From the NCBI RefSeq assembly GCF_042242105.1, contig NC_092025.1:13258309-13322308 (forward strand): a DNA stretch of 64,000 nucleotides. Direction: 5' to 3'. A program made the translations under genes and the position numbers. The notes beneath the pieces are model-generated. The model had not been told where the DNA came from. It searched no databases and was given only the letters and a program-made list of their open reading frames with translations. Positions within the stretch are counted from its first letter, which is position 1. Every line of letters begins with the position of its first letter. Of this stretch, positions 49,432-62,720 are shown piece by piece. This DNA comes from Pempheris klunzingeri (lineage: Eukaryota > Chordata > Actinopteri > Acropomatiformes > Pempheridae).

Positions 49432-50538
49432 TGTGTGTGTGGGCGTGACTCCCAATAAGCTCCTTTATGAGTATGTGTATTTCCTTGTGTATGTACGACT
49501 TAGAAAATAAAAAATAAATTAATGTTTTTTTCTGTGAGAATCCAATTAATCCTTTTAACACTGCCAAAGAAAACCAACCATCAGACAGACAATAGTTTTG
49601 CCGTTAATGAGAGAACATACTCTCTTCACTTTGAGTTCGTACACAAGTCTTGCTGTCGAGCAACAGAGAGAGATTTATATGCTGTGCCTCAAACGGTGAT
49701 AACTTAATCACGTATTTGCACGGACCTTTCTATATAAAGAATCAGGTGTTTATACCTTTATCTTGATGAAAACCCTGCTCACTATTTATACATCCAGTCA
49801 ATTGTCTTTTATTAAGTTTGTGATGTAGAAATTAAGTAAAGGAACACCATCAGGGAATTGAATGAAACAGATGATTAAGGTTAAACGCGAACCCAATCAA
49901 GTTCACAGTCACAATTTTAATAAACCCCTGATGTGCCCACATCTCTTCGGTGATTCAAATAGACTGAAGTCTGTGTCCAAGAGGAAGATTAAACTGATTC
50001 ACATTCCTATGCAGGTTAGGAAACAGATCTGTTTAAGTGAGGCTGTCTTTTGCTTTTACACCACTAGCTGTCACTCTTGCTTCAGGCGTACAGGCTCACT
50101 ATCACAGTACACCTACAATCTCATCTGCCGATATCATAAACATACAGTACAAAGCCGTACAGCTAATGCAGGCATAGAAATAAAGGAAAAATTTAAGATC
50201 AGTCTTTTTTATCCCCTATGCTGAAGAATTAGAGTACTGTATTTATATACTCCTTTTGATTACACATGTTGTGCACATTAATTGAAGGGTCTGATAGAGC
50301 CGTCTCAACACAATGCCATGACCCCCAATATAGGAAAAGTGCAATTAATATATCTTAATTTTGTTGATGACCGATTTATGTTGATTAAAGTGCAAGTCAA
50401 CCCCTTCATCCACTAATGCATGCTTTCAACACCAGCTTTTAACTCAACACCGTTCCTCACTCGTCTCACACCTCAGTGTTATTGTATTTAATTTTCCAGT
50501 ACTGAATGTTCCAAAGTTCCCACCTTGTGTCTTTTATG
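48792..50538. other. 3'UTR of the SLC46 gene and following intergenic sequence
   Basis: Probable 3'UTR to about 49530 (AATAAA at 49505), including a GT microsatellite. After that it is AT-rich with a 120-codon open frame at 49862-50224 that matches no known family and lacks gene context. Confidence 0.45.
49392..49442. repeat. (GT)n microsatellite
   Basis: GT run of about 50 bases with one GGG interruption, within the likely 3'UTR of the SLC46 gene. Confidence 0.93.
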
Positions 50539-50546
50539 CTGTAAAG

Positions 50547-51456
50547 CAATGGTGTCCAAACTCTGGCCCGCGGGCCAACTGAGGCCCGTGGTCCAATTTT
50601 CATTGGCCCGCAGGACATTCAAAAAATTTATTGGAATACGGCCCACACATGGAACCTGCGCTGGACTGTGTTGTACTTCTTAGTCTCACCACTAGGCGGA
50701 GTAACTGTCTTGAACGAGGCAGCTTCTCTATAAAATGAGTAATAGAAGAAGAAATTAGCTACAGGTGACCCAAAATGGCAGAATTAAGGAAACGTAAGAG
50801 AGCAAGTGAGTGTAGAAAGTTTCAGATGCGGTGTGCGATGAGAGCACAGCTAATAACTAATGACGATCACTTTTACATTACGGAGGAGCTGCTTGATGTT
50901 AGCAGTCTAAAGAGCGTATGACGGATGTGGCTCCAGCTGGGACAGGCGAGCGCAAAGGAATGGCCTCTGTGGTGTCCGCTGAGGAGCAAGAAAGTGGAGG
51001 TAAGGCTGTTAATTGCTCTACCATTGTCATGTGCGCTGGCTAAGTCGTGGCTCTGTGCTGCAGTGGTTTTATTCCCTGAGATCAGAAATGGACCAGTTTT
51101 GAAGAGAGAAGGACCAACCTGTTCATGAGCTCAGTGACCCTCTCTGGTTGGATCTCACTGATCACCTTAACACACTGAACAAGAGCCTACAAGGCAAAGA
51201 CCAGCTTGTACCACAACTAATAAATGAAAGCCCACTAATGGAAAGGCTGTTTTTTTTCTTGAATCATATTCAGTTATCAAGCAGAATTTACCTACATTTG
51301 ATTGATTTTGCCAACTTTAATCCACTAGAGGTGAGGCGATGTACATCACCTCTAGTGGGTTAAAGTTAGCAATATAGCTCACTTCTAGTGAGTGGCCCAG
51401 CCCTTTGTGTGTTTTTCTGTATGTGGCCCTCAGTGAAAAAAGTCTGGACACCCCTG
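50547..51456 (+). mobile_element. hAT-family element, internally decayed, with 8-bp target duplication
   Basis: The element is bounded by the perfect 8-base duplication CTGTAAAG (50539-50546 and 51457-51464). Its ends CAATGGTGTCCAAACT and, in reverse complement of the right end, CAGGGGTGTCCAGACT pair at 13 of 16 bases. Inside are remains of a transposase of the GTF2IRD2/ZBED type: MAELRKRKRASECRKFQ near 50775 and LTDHLNTLNKSLQGKDQLV near 51152. Both are cut by stops and frame breaks. An internal inverted repeat lies at 51308-51368. Confidence 0.85.
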
Positions 51457-51464
51457 CTGTAAAG

Positions 51465-54400
51465 AGAAGGGTTGTTATTGTGTGAACATGCATGTATACG
51501 AAACCTGCTTTTGCTACACTCGCCTGTTCTCTGGGTGAGATGTGAGACTCAGGGAAAGCGTGTAAGCATGACAGTGGTGTGTGTCTTATGGATGATGAAT
51601 GGACATCAGAAGTCCTGGAAGGGATCCCATCAGATTGCATGCTTACCTACTGGACCGCTGGGTTAGTCTGGAAACAGATGAGCATGTAACCACCGTATGC
51701 CACCACAAAAGATAAATGACATAGTTGTGATGTATTACAATTCCCTCACATGGATCTGCACTGACCATGCCGCATTAAAATCAGATTAGATTTACACATG
51801 ATGCATCATGGGTATAGTTATCAGCCCAGCTTGAAATTGGTTGTTGGGATGTTTCCTCTGTACATCCCCTGATTGTATCTGTTAAACTGTGTGATCTTAA
51901 CTTGCACAGCGATGGGAAACCTCTGTGAGAATGGCACAGACAGACAGTAGCTGTGAAAAAGGAAAAAGAAAATAAAGCTGGAAATTGTGTGGCACACCTC
52001 CTCACACTTTAGAAGATTAAAATCTTGTTGCTTTTGAACATTGTTGAAGTAGAAACAAGCGAAGGTGTGCGCAATTTCCTTTTTCCCCTTTTCTTTTAAA
52101 TCTATACATGGCACGTCAGTTTGAATTGGCTTCATTCACGGAAATCCAAATGACGTCTGATCATAATTTGCAGTTATTTGATTTCCATCCTCAAATCCTG
52201 AGAACCGTGACTGCAGCTTGATTGTAAGGTAATGTTGACGCTGAGTTTGAATTAAGTTCTCAGCGCTGGAGGTTACACGCGGGATCATCTGAGGCAGGGC
52301 TTGCTTGGCACCAGACGTGAGGTTTCTGGTTAAATTAGAGATGGAGGTGTGGTGAGCACTGACGATAGTTTGAAAGCGAGCAGACGGTTTTTCCCAGGGG
52401 TGAGGAACTCAAGGGGAGATGGTCGTGGCGGTGGCTCGTGTGTGTCTGGCATGCACGGGGTCGCTGAGGATTAAAGGGAAGGTTGATAAAGTATGGTCGA
52501 GCCTGGAGGCAGGAAATCGAGGGTCTTTGGTTTCTGGTTTTCGAACTAGCTGAATCAGCAGTACGATCATCTGCACCACACCACATCACATCACCAATAG
52601 CCCAATCTCTGATGTTGATCCAGTAAGTTGGTAACAGACCTCTCTTTATCTCAACCTTCTGCTCTCAGGGAGGAGATAATTCACTATAATATAAAAAACC
52701 ATTTGAGGTGGTTTGTGTGACTGAAGGGTAGGAAGGGGGGGGGGGGTAGAGGGGCTTTCCATTCTGGAGTGATTTCATTATTTGAGGATCATTTGATCAC
52801 ACCAGGACCCACTGCATATTCATTTTCATTTTCATTTTTCATGCAGCAGGCAAACTCAGTAGCAAGAAAAGAAATTAACTAGGCTACACCGTAAGACTGA
52901 CAGTTCATATAATTCTGGGTTGATTTTGATATGCAAGCAGATCAGCTCCTCTCTTGCTCGTTATGTACCCCACAGAGATTTTGCTGACCCCAAAAGCTGT
53001 TTCTGAGCTGTTTTCTACGCATTGGTTGCTTTAACACTCAGAAATCGCCTACTACAGATATATGGTTTTGAAGTTTTCAGGCGAGCAGCCTCACAGGAGC
53101 AGATGCGGCTTCGAGTAGAGTATTATTGACATACATGAACTTTATGGTTGCATGTCAGCTTCTCTGCGCTCTTAATAATAAGCCTATGGGTTTGCAGTTA
53201 CCACACGATACCACAACTAGGACTATCCTAGTACTTGCACTGATCTTTGATCTTGACAATGTGTGCGTTTAATATCTGTGCATATGCATCATAGATTAAA
53301 TATTTAAAATCCCAGCTAGACAGTTGCAATGCATTTACAAGCTGTGCTTGCAATTTTAATGGAGGTACATTGTTTGATTGTGTTTGTTAGCAGCCAGGAC
53401 AGTCGGTTCCTTTATTGTCATCTGAACTATCTGGGGGTCATTCATCCTTTCATGTCTCTTCCACCCCTTTTTCCTTCTACAAAGGTCACACTGCTGTGCT
53501 GGTTTTCTCTCCCGCTGGCAGGTCTGCCATGCACTTCGAATGATGTGTGTTGGTTAAATGCATTTTTTTTTTCTGATTCTCTGATCATCCGATGCTTCCC
53601 ACATGCTATCTGTGTATGTGTTTTTGTATTGTAGGTTGTGAGTGTGTGTGTGCTTGTGTGTATGCTTAGCTGGCTGTTTGTCAGAAGGTCCAACAGCTTC
53701 TCTGCTGTGCATTTTCTACATAAGGTTAGAAACACTTGTCGCAGGTGAAACAAGCTTCACATCACTTTTTGGACTTTCAACTTTCCCTTCAATCCAGTTG
53801 CTTGGTTTTTCCCTCTTGTTTGATTTCACTCACTCAGATCAGCACATTTGCCTACTTGTTTTCTGTCCTGTCCTCCCCCAACATCCCTACTATCTCCCTC
53901 CTCCACGTCGACATGATCAGAGGCTTTCATTTTTGATAGATGTGCCGAATTATATTGACTATCATCCCACCCCATACCTAGGAGAACAGAGCTGAAGGTT
54001 GTTGTAGGGTGGTGCCACCCCGCTGAGACCACAGTAATTATAATTTAGTGAGTGAAAGCTATGAATGTCATTTAAGCGGAGCAGTGTTCCTGCGCTTTGC
54101 CACGTCGGCTGCTGGTGAGCCAGAGTCTTAAACAATGGCAACCCCCCACATCTCTAGAACAGTGGCAAAGGAAAGGTCACTGTGACAATCAATACACTGC
54201 TCTCCGTTTGCCTGGTTCTGCCTCAATGCGTCAGACTAATCAGCCAGCTACGCCAGGACCTGATAACTGGGGAAGAACAGAAAGAGGGAGGCTTGACTAA
54301 CAGTGATATATGGGCCACATTCAGTGTCTGTACATTTACATGATTGAAATGAGCATTACTGATCCTTCTGACACTGTTATTGTCATCATCATCCTTGCAG

Positions 54401-57300
54401 TGATTTCTTTGCAGTCGTCATCATCTTCTTCACAGCTGACGAGTCCAGATTCAGCTCTCTTTTCTCTCCAATCTCTTTTCTTTGGGCTCGTCTTTCCTTC
54501 CGCGAAGGCTTTATTGTCTCTTTGGGTATATTAACAGCAACGTGTGTCTTAAGTGTGCTCACACTAATTGCATTTGGTCGGGGCGTGCTCTTAAACACAC
54601 ACAGACACAAGCGCACCAACCGAGTAAAAGAGGAATCTCTGGTCAAATCAGAAGCTCTAGAGTTTCACTTTAACATTACAGGGGCCACAGAGCCGGTAAA
54701 CCTTGTGTTTAGCCACAGGGGCAAACAGTAAGCCAGCGTAATGTGGAGTAGTGATGTGTGAGCACACAGTCACATCTGTATTTATCAGATTTTCTCTGAC
54801 CCAACCCATGCCTATGGTCTTTGCAATGAGCTCATTTTTACAGCCTGCAGTTGGCCATGTCTGGTTTTCACTGGTCTATTAATAGGCGTTTTCATTTCAT
54901 TTTGCATTAGCGCAGTTTCCACAGCACTCACGGGCATCAGGTTTCTGATTCTGGCCTCGGAGTGGAAATTGCCCACAAAAAAAGTTCAGAATCAGTGTGA
55001 ACAGCACAAGCTATTATCTTACAGATATCAATAAATTCAATAACCCAGCACATCCACGCTCTGAACACATATTGTAAACCAATAGCATCCAAAGTCTGGT
55101 GTTCTTCTATATTTTTATCATTGTCCACAAATCCCATGAAAAGACCCAAACCAACAATATATCAGTTTATTTCATAATACTTTGACTTTTCTACCCTGTT
55201 AGTGGCTCTTAGTCCACAAGCTCACTGGGCCCTCCTGACGACGGAAATCTTTTAAAAGTGGTCACAAATATTTCATTTCATTTTTTTTTTTTTTTTTTTT
55301 TTTAAAGTTCAGTAATTTTCTAAAGCAAATGGTCATTTTTATCAAATGTTCCACAAATTACAATTATGGCACCGATGAATCAAGTAAATCAAACTTTGGC
55401 GACACAGACAGTATGTGTTGTAAGGGATACGTTCAGTGTTGATTCTGCTTGTTTTTCTCATGTAATTGGTTGACAGTACAGTTCATAAGAAGCATTATTA
55501 GTTCTATGGATGCTGTATCCAGCCAAAAATGCTCAGTTTTGTATCAAACGTTCCACAACCAACAATTTCTGGCAAGAACGCTCTTGTCACTGACCCTTTT
55601 GATATTACTGTTTTGCTTTCATTTGTCTGAATTAGCAAATCCCACGATGTTCAACAATGGAGTCAAATGATACATCTGGACCAGGGTTTAATGAAGGCAG
55701 TTATTTGAGATAGGTTGTATTTTGTTTATCAAGCCAGTGCCGTGAACCCAAACATGAGAGAGAGGAAGCCTCCATCACTTTTGGATGGGTGGGGAGTGGG
55801 ATGAAGGGGATACAGGGATATCATGGTGAATTTATTGTTCATGCAGCCCCAAGGGCTTCCTCCCCCTCTTCTCTCCTCCTCTCCGACAGTGAGGGAAAAC
55901 GTGCAGCCAGAGTGAGACTACTGCAATGTCCTTGAGCTTTTCTTTGGTCTGTCATCTCCAGTAGGGAAGGACTGGGACAGAAACCTCCTGGAGTGTGTAA
56001 AGCCTTGTGGCAAAGGTGCATGCGGGAGCAGATTCTCTTCCTAGCAGCAAGGAAATACTCAGGACACATATAGTATCCAGAGGGTTGTTTTGCCCTTATC
56101 TTCTTTTTCGAGGACTCTCTCTCCAGCTGTTTAGACTTATTTGTGTCTGCTGGAACACTGCTAACATCTGTCCCATGTCTGTCAGTGATTGATGTCAACC
56201 GTGAGAGTAATATCCGCGGTATCACAAACACACATGAACACGAGCACATGCATTTGTAGTACGGAGAACACGTGCTCATATACATGGCGGCATATGCAGA
56301 CAACCTGGGACATGGTAGCTTAATTGGCTGTCAGTTCCACAAAACAAGCATGTTTTAAATCTTTTCTGCCTGATTTCCTGGAATTCTCTATCTGTTTTTG
56401 TATGTGGTGTGATGACTAAAATGTTTCTGTGCATTAAAAGTGAGTTAAAGTGTTCGGTCATCGTAAACATCACATAAAGGAAGAAAGACACGACAAAGCC
56501 TGGTGAAAGGTCCAGAGCGTGAAAATGTACATTATACATTTCACAATTTTTGCTAGCTTTATTTCTCATTTAATCCAAAACCAAAGCCAAGACTCTCACA
56601 TTTTAGACCCTAACCAAACAAAGCTCCAACCTTAACCCTAATGTTAAATAAAATAGTTCAAGTTGCCTAATTGAAATCCGCTTCAAAGTTATTTTACTTG
56701 CTGAAGTGAAACATAAACAAACCTCGACCCTCACAACCTTTCACACACTACCGTTGTTGTTATTCTCAGTCAAAAATCCTATATGGGTTATGCTCATTTC
56801 ATTAAATTCTGTGAGAGGTGGAAGATTAGTATTCATAAATTATGTTCATAATTTGTTTTGTTTTTTAGATAGTACATATAGTAATGATAGTACATATCAT
56901 TACTGAAAAGGCTAAACCCTGTACCATGTAGAAAAATGTGTGGCTATCATTAAATCAATGAAAACCATCAATTATTTGGATTGTGACTCCCTCTGGAGGT
57001 ATGAAAATGTCAGGTAAGGATCTATCCGTCACTGTTGGGAGGATCACAAAAGACGAGACATGAAAAGTTGTAATTTTGCCAGAAATTAAGAGAAATAGCT
57101 TTATTCTAAATGGTATTCAAAGTTTGTCAAAGCTTGATATTTAGGCTAGCTGCTCATCCAAACACAATCATTATTTTCCAAACATGAAAAACATGATTGT
57201 GAAACATTAAAGCAAAAAAAACAAATTACCATAATGTTCCCTAATCCTTCCTCTGAAATGTTCACATAGTTCATTCAGGCTGTTGTGGTGCTCCAGCTTG
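51465..57300. other. intergenic stretch without recognisable genes
   Basis: About 5.8 kb with only short open frames on both strands, none resembling a known family and none joined by plausible splice sites. It contains a G run at 52735-52747 and a poly(T) run at about 55282-55304. It could contain regulatory elements, but nothing in the bases alone proves this. Confidence 0.5.

Positions 57301-57301
<1 letters not shown>

Positions 57302-57362
<61 letters not shown>
57302..57362. repeat. compound (TG)n-(TA)n microsatellite
   Basis: About 15 TG units are followed, after a TATG transition, by about 14 TA units. Confidence 0.95.
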
Positions 57363-57366
<4 letters not shown>

Positions 57367-59070
57367 CTGGATGCTAAACAGATGACAGCTGGTGTTTCAC
57401 TGAGAGGAAACCACTGGTCAAATACCAATCTCTGTCAGTCTTCCAGGTCTAAGTATGTTCAGACAACGGTTTCAAGAATACTTTGTAAGACCACATACAC
57501 ACAGACACACACACACATGCAGCCTTACACACAAACCAAGATGGACAACCTCACACAAACATGTAAGCTAACATGCAAACACATTTACACTCTCTTTTTC
57601 ACAGCCTGCCACACTCATTTTCATAGCTTTTAAAGTTGTATTTGAAGACAATATCTTTATTTTCTCTCTGTACAAGCAAAAAAAAAAAAACGAGTTGAGG
57701 GTGCTTTTAACATCCCTGCACCTGGAAATGTACAAACTCTGCCAAGAATTTTCCTGGGTTTCAGCTGTTACATGCTAACTGCCACACTAGGGGGTGAAAC
57801 CAGATGCTTTAAGCAGGACAATTTAATCCCTTTCTTCCATCACACTCTGAGATAAAATGGAAATCACCTCTCTGGATAAAGCCAAGAAACCTTAATCATA
57901 AACTCTACTTAAACATCCCAATATATACATGCGATCTAACCTTTTTTGGACTGAATGTTGTTGTTTGAAAAAGTCTGAAGTGTTTCCTCCAATTACAGTA
58001 AAAATTTTCCCGAAAAGAAGCTGGCTGCTTGTCAGTTTTAGACTTAACATGTGTTGCCATTTTAAAAAGTGAACTTATGTGACCCAAATTATCTGGCGGC
58101 GGACTTCGTCTTACCAGTACCAGATGCAGTTTTTGTGATACAGCTTGCATGGTGCTGACTGTGATGTTTAGCAGCGATGCAAAGAAGGGTGGTTAACCCT
58201 CATTTGACCTTATTGATTATCCCTCTTTCAGCCTGGCTTGTTAGTATTTACTGTAAAACGTGGAGATGGGCAGTGAAATGTTGATATTTCACCAAAACAT
58301 GCTACCACACATTTAAAGACGACAGAGACTCGCTTATAACACACTTCTACTCTATGACATTCCATGTGAAACACTGACCAGTACTTTTAATCATCAGATC
58401 TCTTTATCGTGCCAAACTCTCTTAAGGGAAGGGAAGGTCAGTTAAGCAGGGATAGAAAAGAAAACCGTTTTATGCCTTTGCTTTTTCCATTCCCTCTGCT
58501 TCACAATGGTTACAGTTTCCTAAAATCAACATTTCCAATCTTAAAGAAAAGGAAAAAAATGAACTGAAATTTTTGGAGCCAAGCACATTTTAGTCTCCAA
58601 GCCAGAAGGACCACAATGCTATTGTTCTCTGAGATTTATGGACAATATGTCATCGACATCCCGACTGAAATATTTCCTTCCACTTTTGACTCCGCTGGGG
58701 TGACCTCTCTTACTGGGCTCAACAAAGGTCGATTAATCAATGCTAGAAGTCTGTAGTCATGTAGTGCTTTAAAAGAATATGTGTTTGAACAAATATTTAA
58801 ACATTTTTACATTATAGGAATTGTTCCACGCTTTGGAAAACATTCTAAATCACTTTCTTACCTAAATCTAAAAAGATCACTCATATTTGTCTTTTAAAGA
58901 GTCTGGACCTGTCTCAGAAACCTCTAAACGTCGCATAAAGGAAGCAAACCACCCTCCAAGCTCTGCTGCAGCCCACTCTCAGCCCTAATTATGGGCACTG
59001 GACACAAATATGGTTGCTGTGTGTGTTTCGACAAAACTAGCTCGGCATCTCAGTGGCGTCCCCAACAACA
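57363..59070. other. intergenic stretch without recognisable genes
   Basis: No coding match, no transposon ends. A poly(A) run lies at about 57679-57690. Confidence 0.45.
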
Positions 59071-59079
59071 TCAGTCTCC

Positions 59080-60515
59080 TCAAATGCCTGCAAAAATGGC
59101 CAGCCATGCTTCCTGTCGGTGGGCGATTTCACTACTCATAACAGGGGTACACTCTGGACCTGAATAATAAAGGCCTTGTCATTTTGAATGTTGCTGATAC
59201 AGATGTTACCTTATCTGATCACGGTTGTATTGTCCTTGATATATCTGTCACACCTGTATTCCATAACAATCCTGAATAAAACCCAAATAAAAAGGTGGAA
59301 ACAAAATAAACTGGAGAACCCATCTACGGACCTTATCACATTGCAGTAAAAGCTTTGAGAGAGAAACTTTTCTCTCAGTTCATTGCTAAGAACTACCACA
59401 ATCCCATAAGTTCCCTCCCAGGGCCCCCTCCCAATCCCAGTTTAGTTCAAATGCCCTCAAAATGTAAGGCCTTGTCAAGGTTCTTCCTCTAACGGTCTCA
59501 GATCTTGTTTTACCCTGAAGATTTGTACATGTTTCAACCCATCTCACTTGCCTCTGTCCTGGAGTTAATGTCCAACACTTGTCTCTTTACATTGTCCCCT
59601 GAGTAACGTTTTCTGAAACTCAGAAAACGTTACTCTTCTGACCACTACGCAGCCTTTGACACCTATAGATCAGACAATCCTCATCAACTGCCAGAAGCAG
59701 GAGCTGGAGGATACAGCGCTTGACTGGTTCTCTATACTTTTCTCACAGACATATCGTTCTCAGTAAGCATAGACCATTTCTCCTCCCCTTCTGTCAGTCT
59801 CTTCTGTGGAGTCCCACAAGGTTACATCCTCCCATCCTCTTCTCCATCTACTCGGCCCACTTGACTCCATTAAACTGAAAATTTCCCACATCACCCCTAT
59901 CCTGGCTGCCCTGCACTGGCTTTCAGTGCATTACAGAACCAAGTTTAAGATCCTACTTTCTGTTTTTAAAGCTCTTAATGGCCTGGCACTCCCTTACATA
60001 GCTGACCCTTCCTCAGCCCCCATTCCAACCCTAGATCACTCCAGTCCTCCAACGCTGGCCTTCATCATCCCACGATCCAACTTCAAACTCAGAGATGAGT
60101 TTGCCTTCACAGTCATGACCCCTACACTTTGGAACAATCTCCCACTCTATCTTAGATCAGCCCCTCCCCAAGCTCATTGAAAACTCAACTCAAAACTTAC
60201 CTTTATTGTTTAGTATTCGTATCCACCTGAATTTCATCCTCCTGTTTACACTTGTTCCTGTCTGTTGTGCAACTTACAATGTTCTGGTTGTATCTTTTTT
60301 TTTTTGCAGGTTAAAATTTTACAGTGTTTTATTTTTCCACTGTAGACAACTGCACTGCACTGCACACTGTCAACTGGCAAGAACAGTCTCCTCCTGCTAA
60401 AATCCCCCCTTTTATGAATGATGTGTGAGTGGGAGAATGCAAACATAGTGTAAAAGCACTTTGAGTGGTCAAAATGACTAGAAATGCGCTATACAAATAC
60501 AGTCCATTTACCATT
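59080..60515 (+). mobile_element. degenerate L2/CR1-type LINE (endonuclease and RT remnants)
   Basis: In order: an endonuclease end (SVGDFTTHN-like, then GYTLDLNNKGLVIL and LSDHGCIVLD at about 59110-59250), and reverse transcriptase remains (AFDT at about 59655, SVSIDHFSSPSVSLFCGVPQG at about 59765-59822). The typical C-terminal block follows (ITPILAALHWLSVHYRTKFK through TLWNNLPLYLRS, open at 59806-60180). The 3' tail is GCGCTATACAAATACAGTCC near 60487. Stops and shifts break the frame and parts between endonuclease and RT are missing, so it cannot be active. Confidence 0.82.
59601..59635. repeat. perfect 16-bp palindrome with 3-nt loop
   Basis: Left arm GAGTAACGTTTTCTGA (59601-59616), loop AAC, right arm TCAGAAAACGTTACTC (59620-59635), inside the LINE remnant just before the RT block. 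Confidence 0.95.
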
Positions 60516-62276
60516 CATCTTCCATTTTTTTAAATGAGCTTTATACATAGATTTAGATTTTTACTCTTCAGAGCTGTTTCAACTTCAGTTTTTATTCTGT
60601 CATACCTATTTCAAATGCCAAGCTTAGTCTTGGTTGAAACGTTCCTCGACCAAGAATTAGTTTGTGACCGTCTTTATCTTACTTTTGTGTGTGAGTGGAT
60701 CAATGTGGATGTCCGTATTTATGGAGGAGGTTTCATGAGTGGATGTGACCTTTGAAATACTCCAGGGAGTAAGTTTAGCAGACAGAAAAAGTTTTAAACA
60801 GTAGTCAAGCTTTGATGAGGTTTGCTACTGCCGTCAGTGTTTTTAAAAAAAAAAAATAAAAAAATGCCTGTGCCAAACACCCAACCAGCACATGCACTCC
60901 ACGAGCTCCAAGCACACATCCTAAACACAGATTTAGTAAATTACAGCCTGTGTTTAGAACTCTTTAAAAAGCTAACACTTTCTTTGATGCAGTTAAATGG
61001 AAAGCACACCACATGCCAACACACATACACACATGTATGTGCAGTGGACTGAGGTCTACTGAGGTCGGCATTGTGGGTATAGGATGTCCTGTTGATGTCC
61101 CTCCAAGGATGAGGATGGTGTTAAAGCAGAGAACACACAGCCAGAGTGGCTAAAAGTGCCATTTTAATCCTGATGTTTTTACTGGAAACCCCTAGCAACG
61201 CAAAAGTTACAGTTCGCATATGTCTCTTCAGTGTCATGCGATAAATATTAAAGTTTAATGGGAATTCTGAACTTTATAGAAATGACACATAATTGAAAAA
61301 AGAGAAAGTGTTATTAAATGTCAGATTTTGTTATGGTTTTCTCTGCTTTTTTGACCAAGATAAGATGTGTCTCTAAGTTCAGATGCAAAACGCACTGAAA
61401 ACCACAAGCTCCCTGCTTGCTCTAATAATCTGTTGCTTACTCCAATATGTTGGAGCCTAGAAAACAGGTCATATTTATTTAATTGTGATGTGTATTGGAA
61501 TTACTGACAATGCAAGCAGTCTTTCTATTTCCAAATGGTTATTAAATCTGGACCAGGAATTTGAATCAGAAGGATGAGCCTTTCCAGACTCCATTGGTCC
61601 TGCACAAAATAAGAAAATGACACAATAAAGTGGAGAAACAAAAGAAGAGAGGGTGAGTCTGTCAACATGCAACACTAGCTTTGTTCAAGGATCAAGATAT
61701 GAACATTTTTTTTATTGTGCTTGCAAAATTTGTAGCAATGCTCCTACTTTCCTGTACAGAATACATGCACTGCATCATGTCCCAACAGCAGGCTGAAGCT
61801 AAGCAAGCTAAACTCAAATTTATCAATGACTAAAGGCTGAGATGACTCTGGAGCATTTGTTGGCGTGTGTTCTGACGCTTCCTTTTATATCTCATGTCTC
61901 AGTATGTCAGACCAAATCACTCAAAAAAGCTTTATGCTTTAAAGATAGCACATACGCCACTTTTGAACACCAATACATCATTGTCAGCATACTGTAATTC
62001 TCTCCCTTTATTTTTGCGTAATTATCATGAGCAAAATGGAGTCATAGTCAAGATGATTTGCAGCTTCTATCCCACAGCAGTGACCGTTTACTGTAGGAGT
62101 TTCTTAAAATTATGACCACATTTTCCATAAACTGCATCCTTTCGCAAAAAGCATCTTTATTTCTCTCTGGTTGACAGTTTTCATCTTTATTTTGCAGAAA
62201 AAGATAAACATGTTGGATAAACATGGAAATCTTGCTGAAGTTTGTTTTTTTAGATCTTCCCATCTGCCATTGCAAA
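60516..62276. other. intergenic stretch without recognisable genes
   Basis: AT-rich, with an A-rich run near 60843-60863. Open frames are short and unrecognised. Confidence 0.45.
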
Positions 62277-62720
62277 TGTTACCACCAGAAGCACACCCAA
62301 GAAGACGGACTCAAACGCTCGACCCGAAGCAAACAGATGGTAAAAAGGTGCGGTTTATTGCTGTACCAGCAATAAAGACAAGACACTAACAAACGGACAT
62401 GGTCAAAAATATTTACTGCACATACTACCTGACTTGACTCAAAAACTCTCAACAAGATATTAACACTGGCTAGATTGCTGGACCGCTCAACGCGAGGCAC
62501 AAGACGATCTGGCACAGGACGGGGGAAAACTCAGGGAATATATACACCATGGAAGGGAGCACAGGTGGAAACAATCAGGGTGGGGCAGACAATCACAGGA
62601 GCGGGTAACACGCAAGGGCAAGACAGTCGAGGGGCCTGAAACGAAAGGGAGAAGTTGAACGTCACAATAAAACGGGAAATACATAAAACACATGAACTAA
62701 CTTTAACAAACTTGACGAGA
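62277..62720 (-). mobile_element. probable solo LTR of a gypsy-like retrotransposon
   Basis: Read on the minus strand, the segment has a TATA box in GTGTATATATTCCC (complement near 62540), then the phrase TGTGCCAGATCGTCTTGTGC. About 180 bases after the TATA box comes AATAAACCGC (complement of about 62351), and it ends GGTGGTAACA at 62277. This order fits U3-R-U5 of a fish Ty3/gypsy LTR. No polymerase genes flank it, and the upstream boundary and target duplication were not resolved. Confidence 0.55.

Noticed and set aside
49862..50224. 120-codon open frame after the SLC46 gene
   Set aside because: No recognisable domain, no splice partners and composition like the surrounding AT-rich sequence.
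53642..53995. 117-codon plus-strand open frame
   Set aside because: Begins in a TG-rich low-complexity tract and matches nothing known.
55839..56303. 154-codon minus-strand open frame
   Set aside because: No family resemblance and no promoter or splice context; length is within chance for 15 kb of non-coding DNA.
59806..60180. A host protein of 124 codons
   Set aside because: The sequence is the well-known C-terminal block of fish L2-type LINEs and is continuous with RT and endonuclease remnants.
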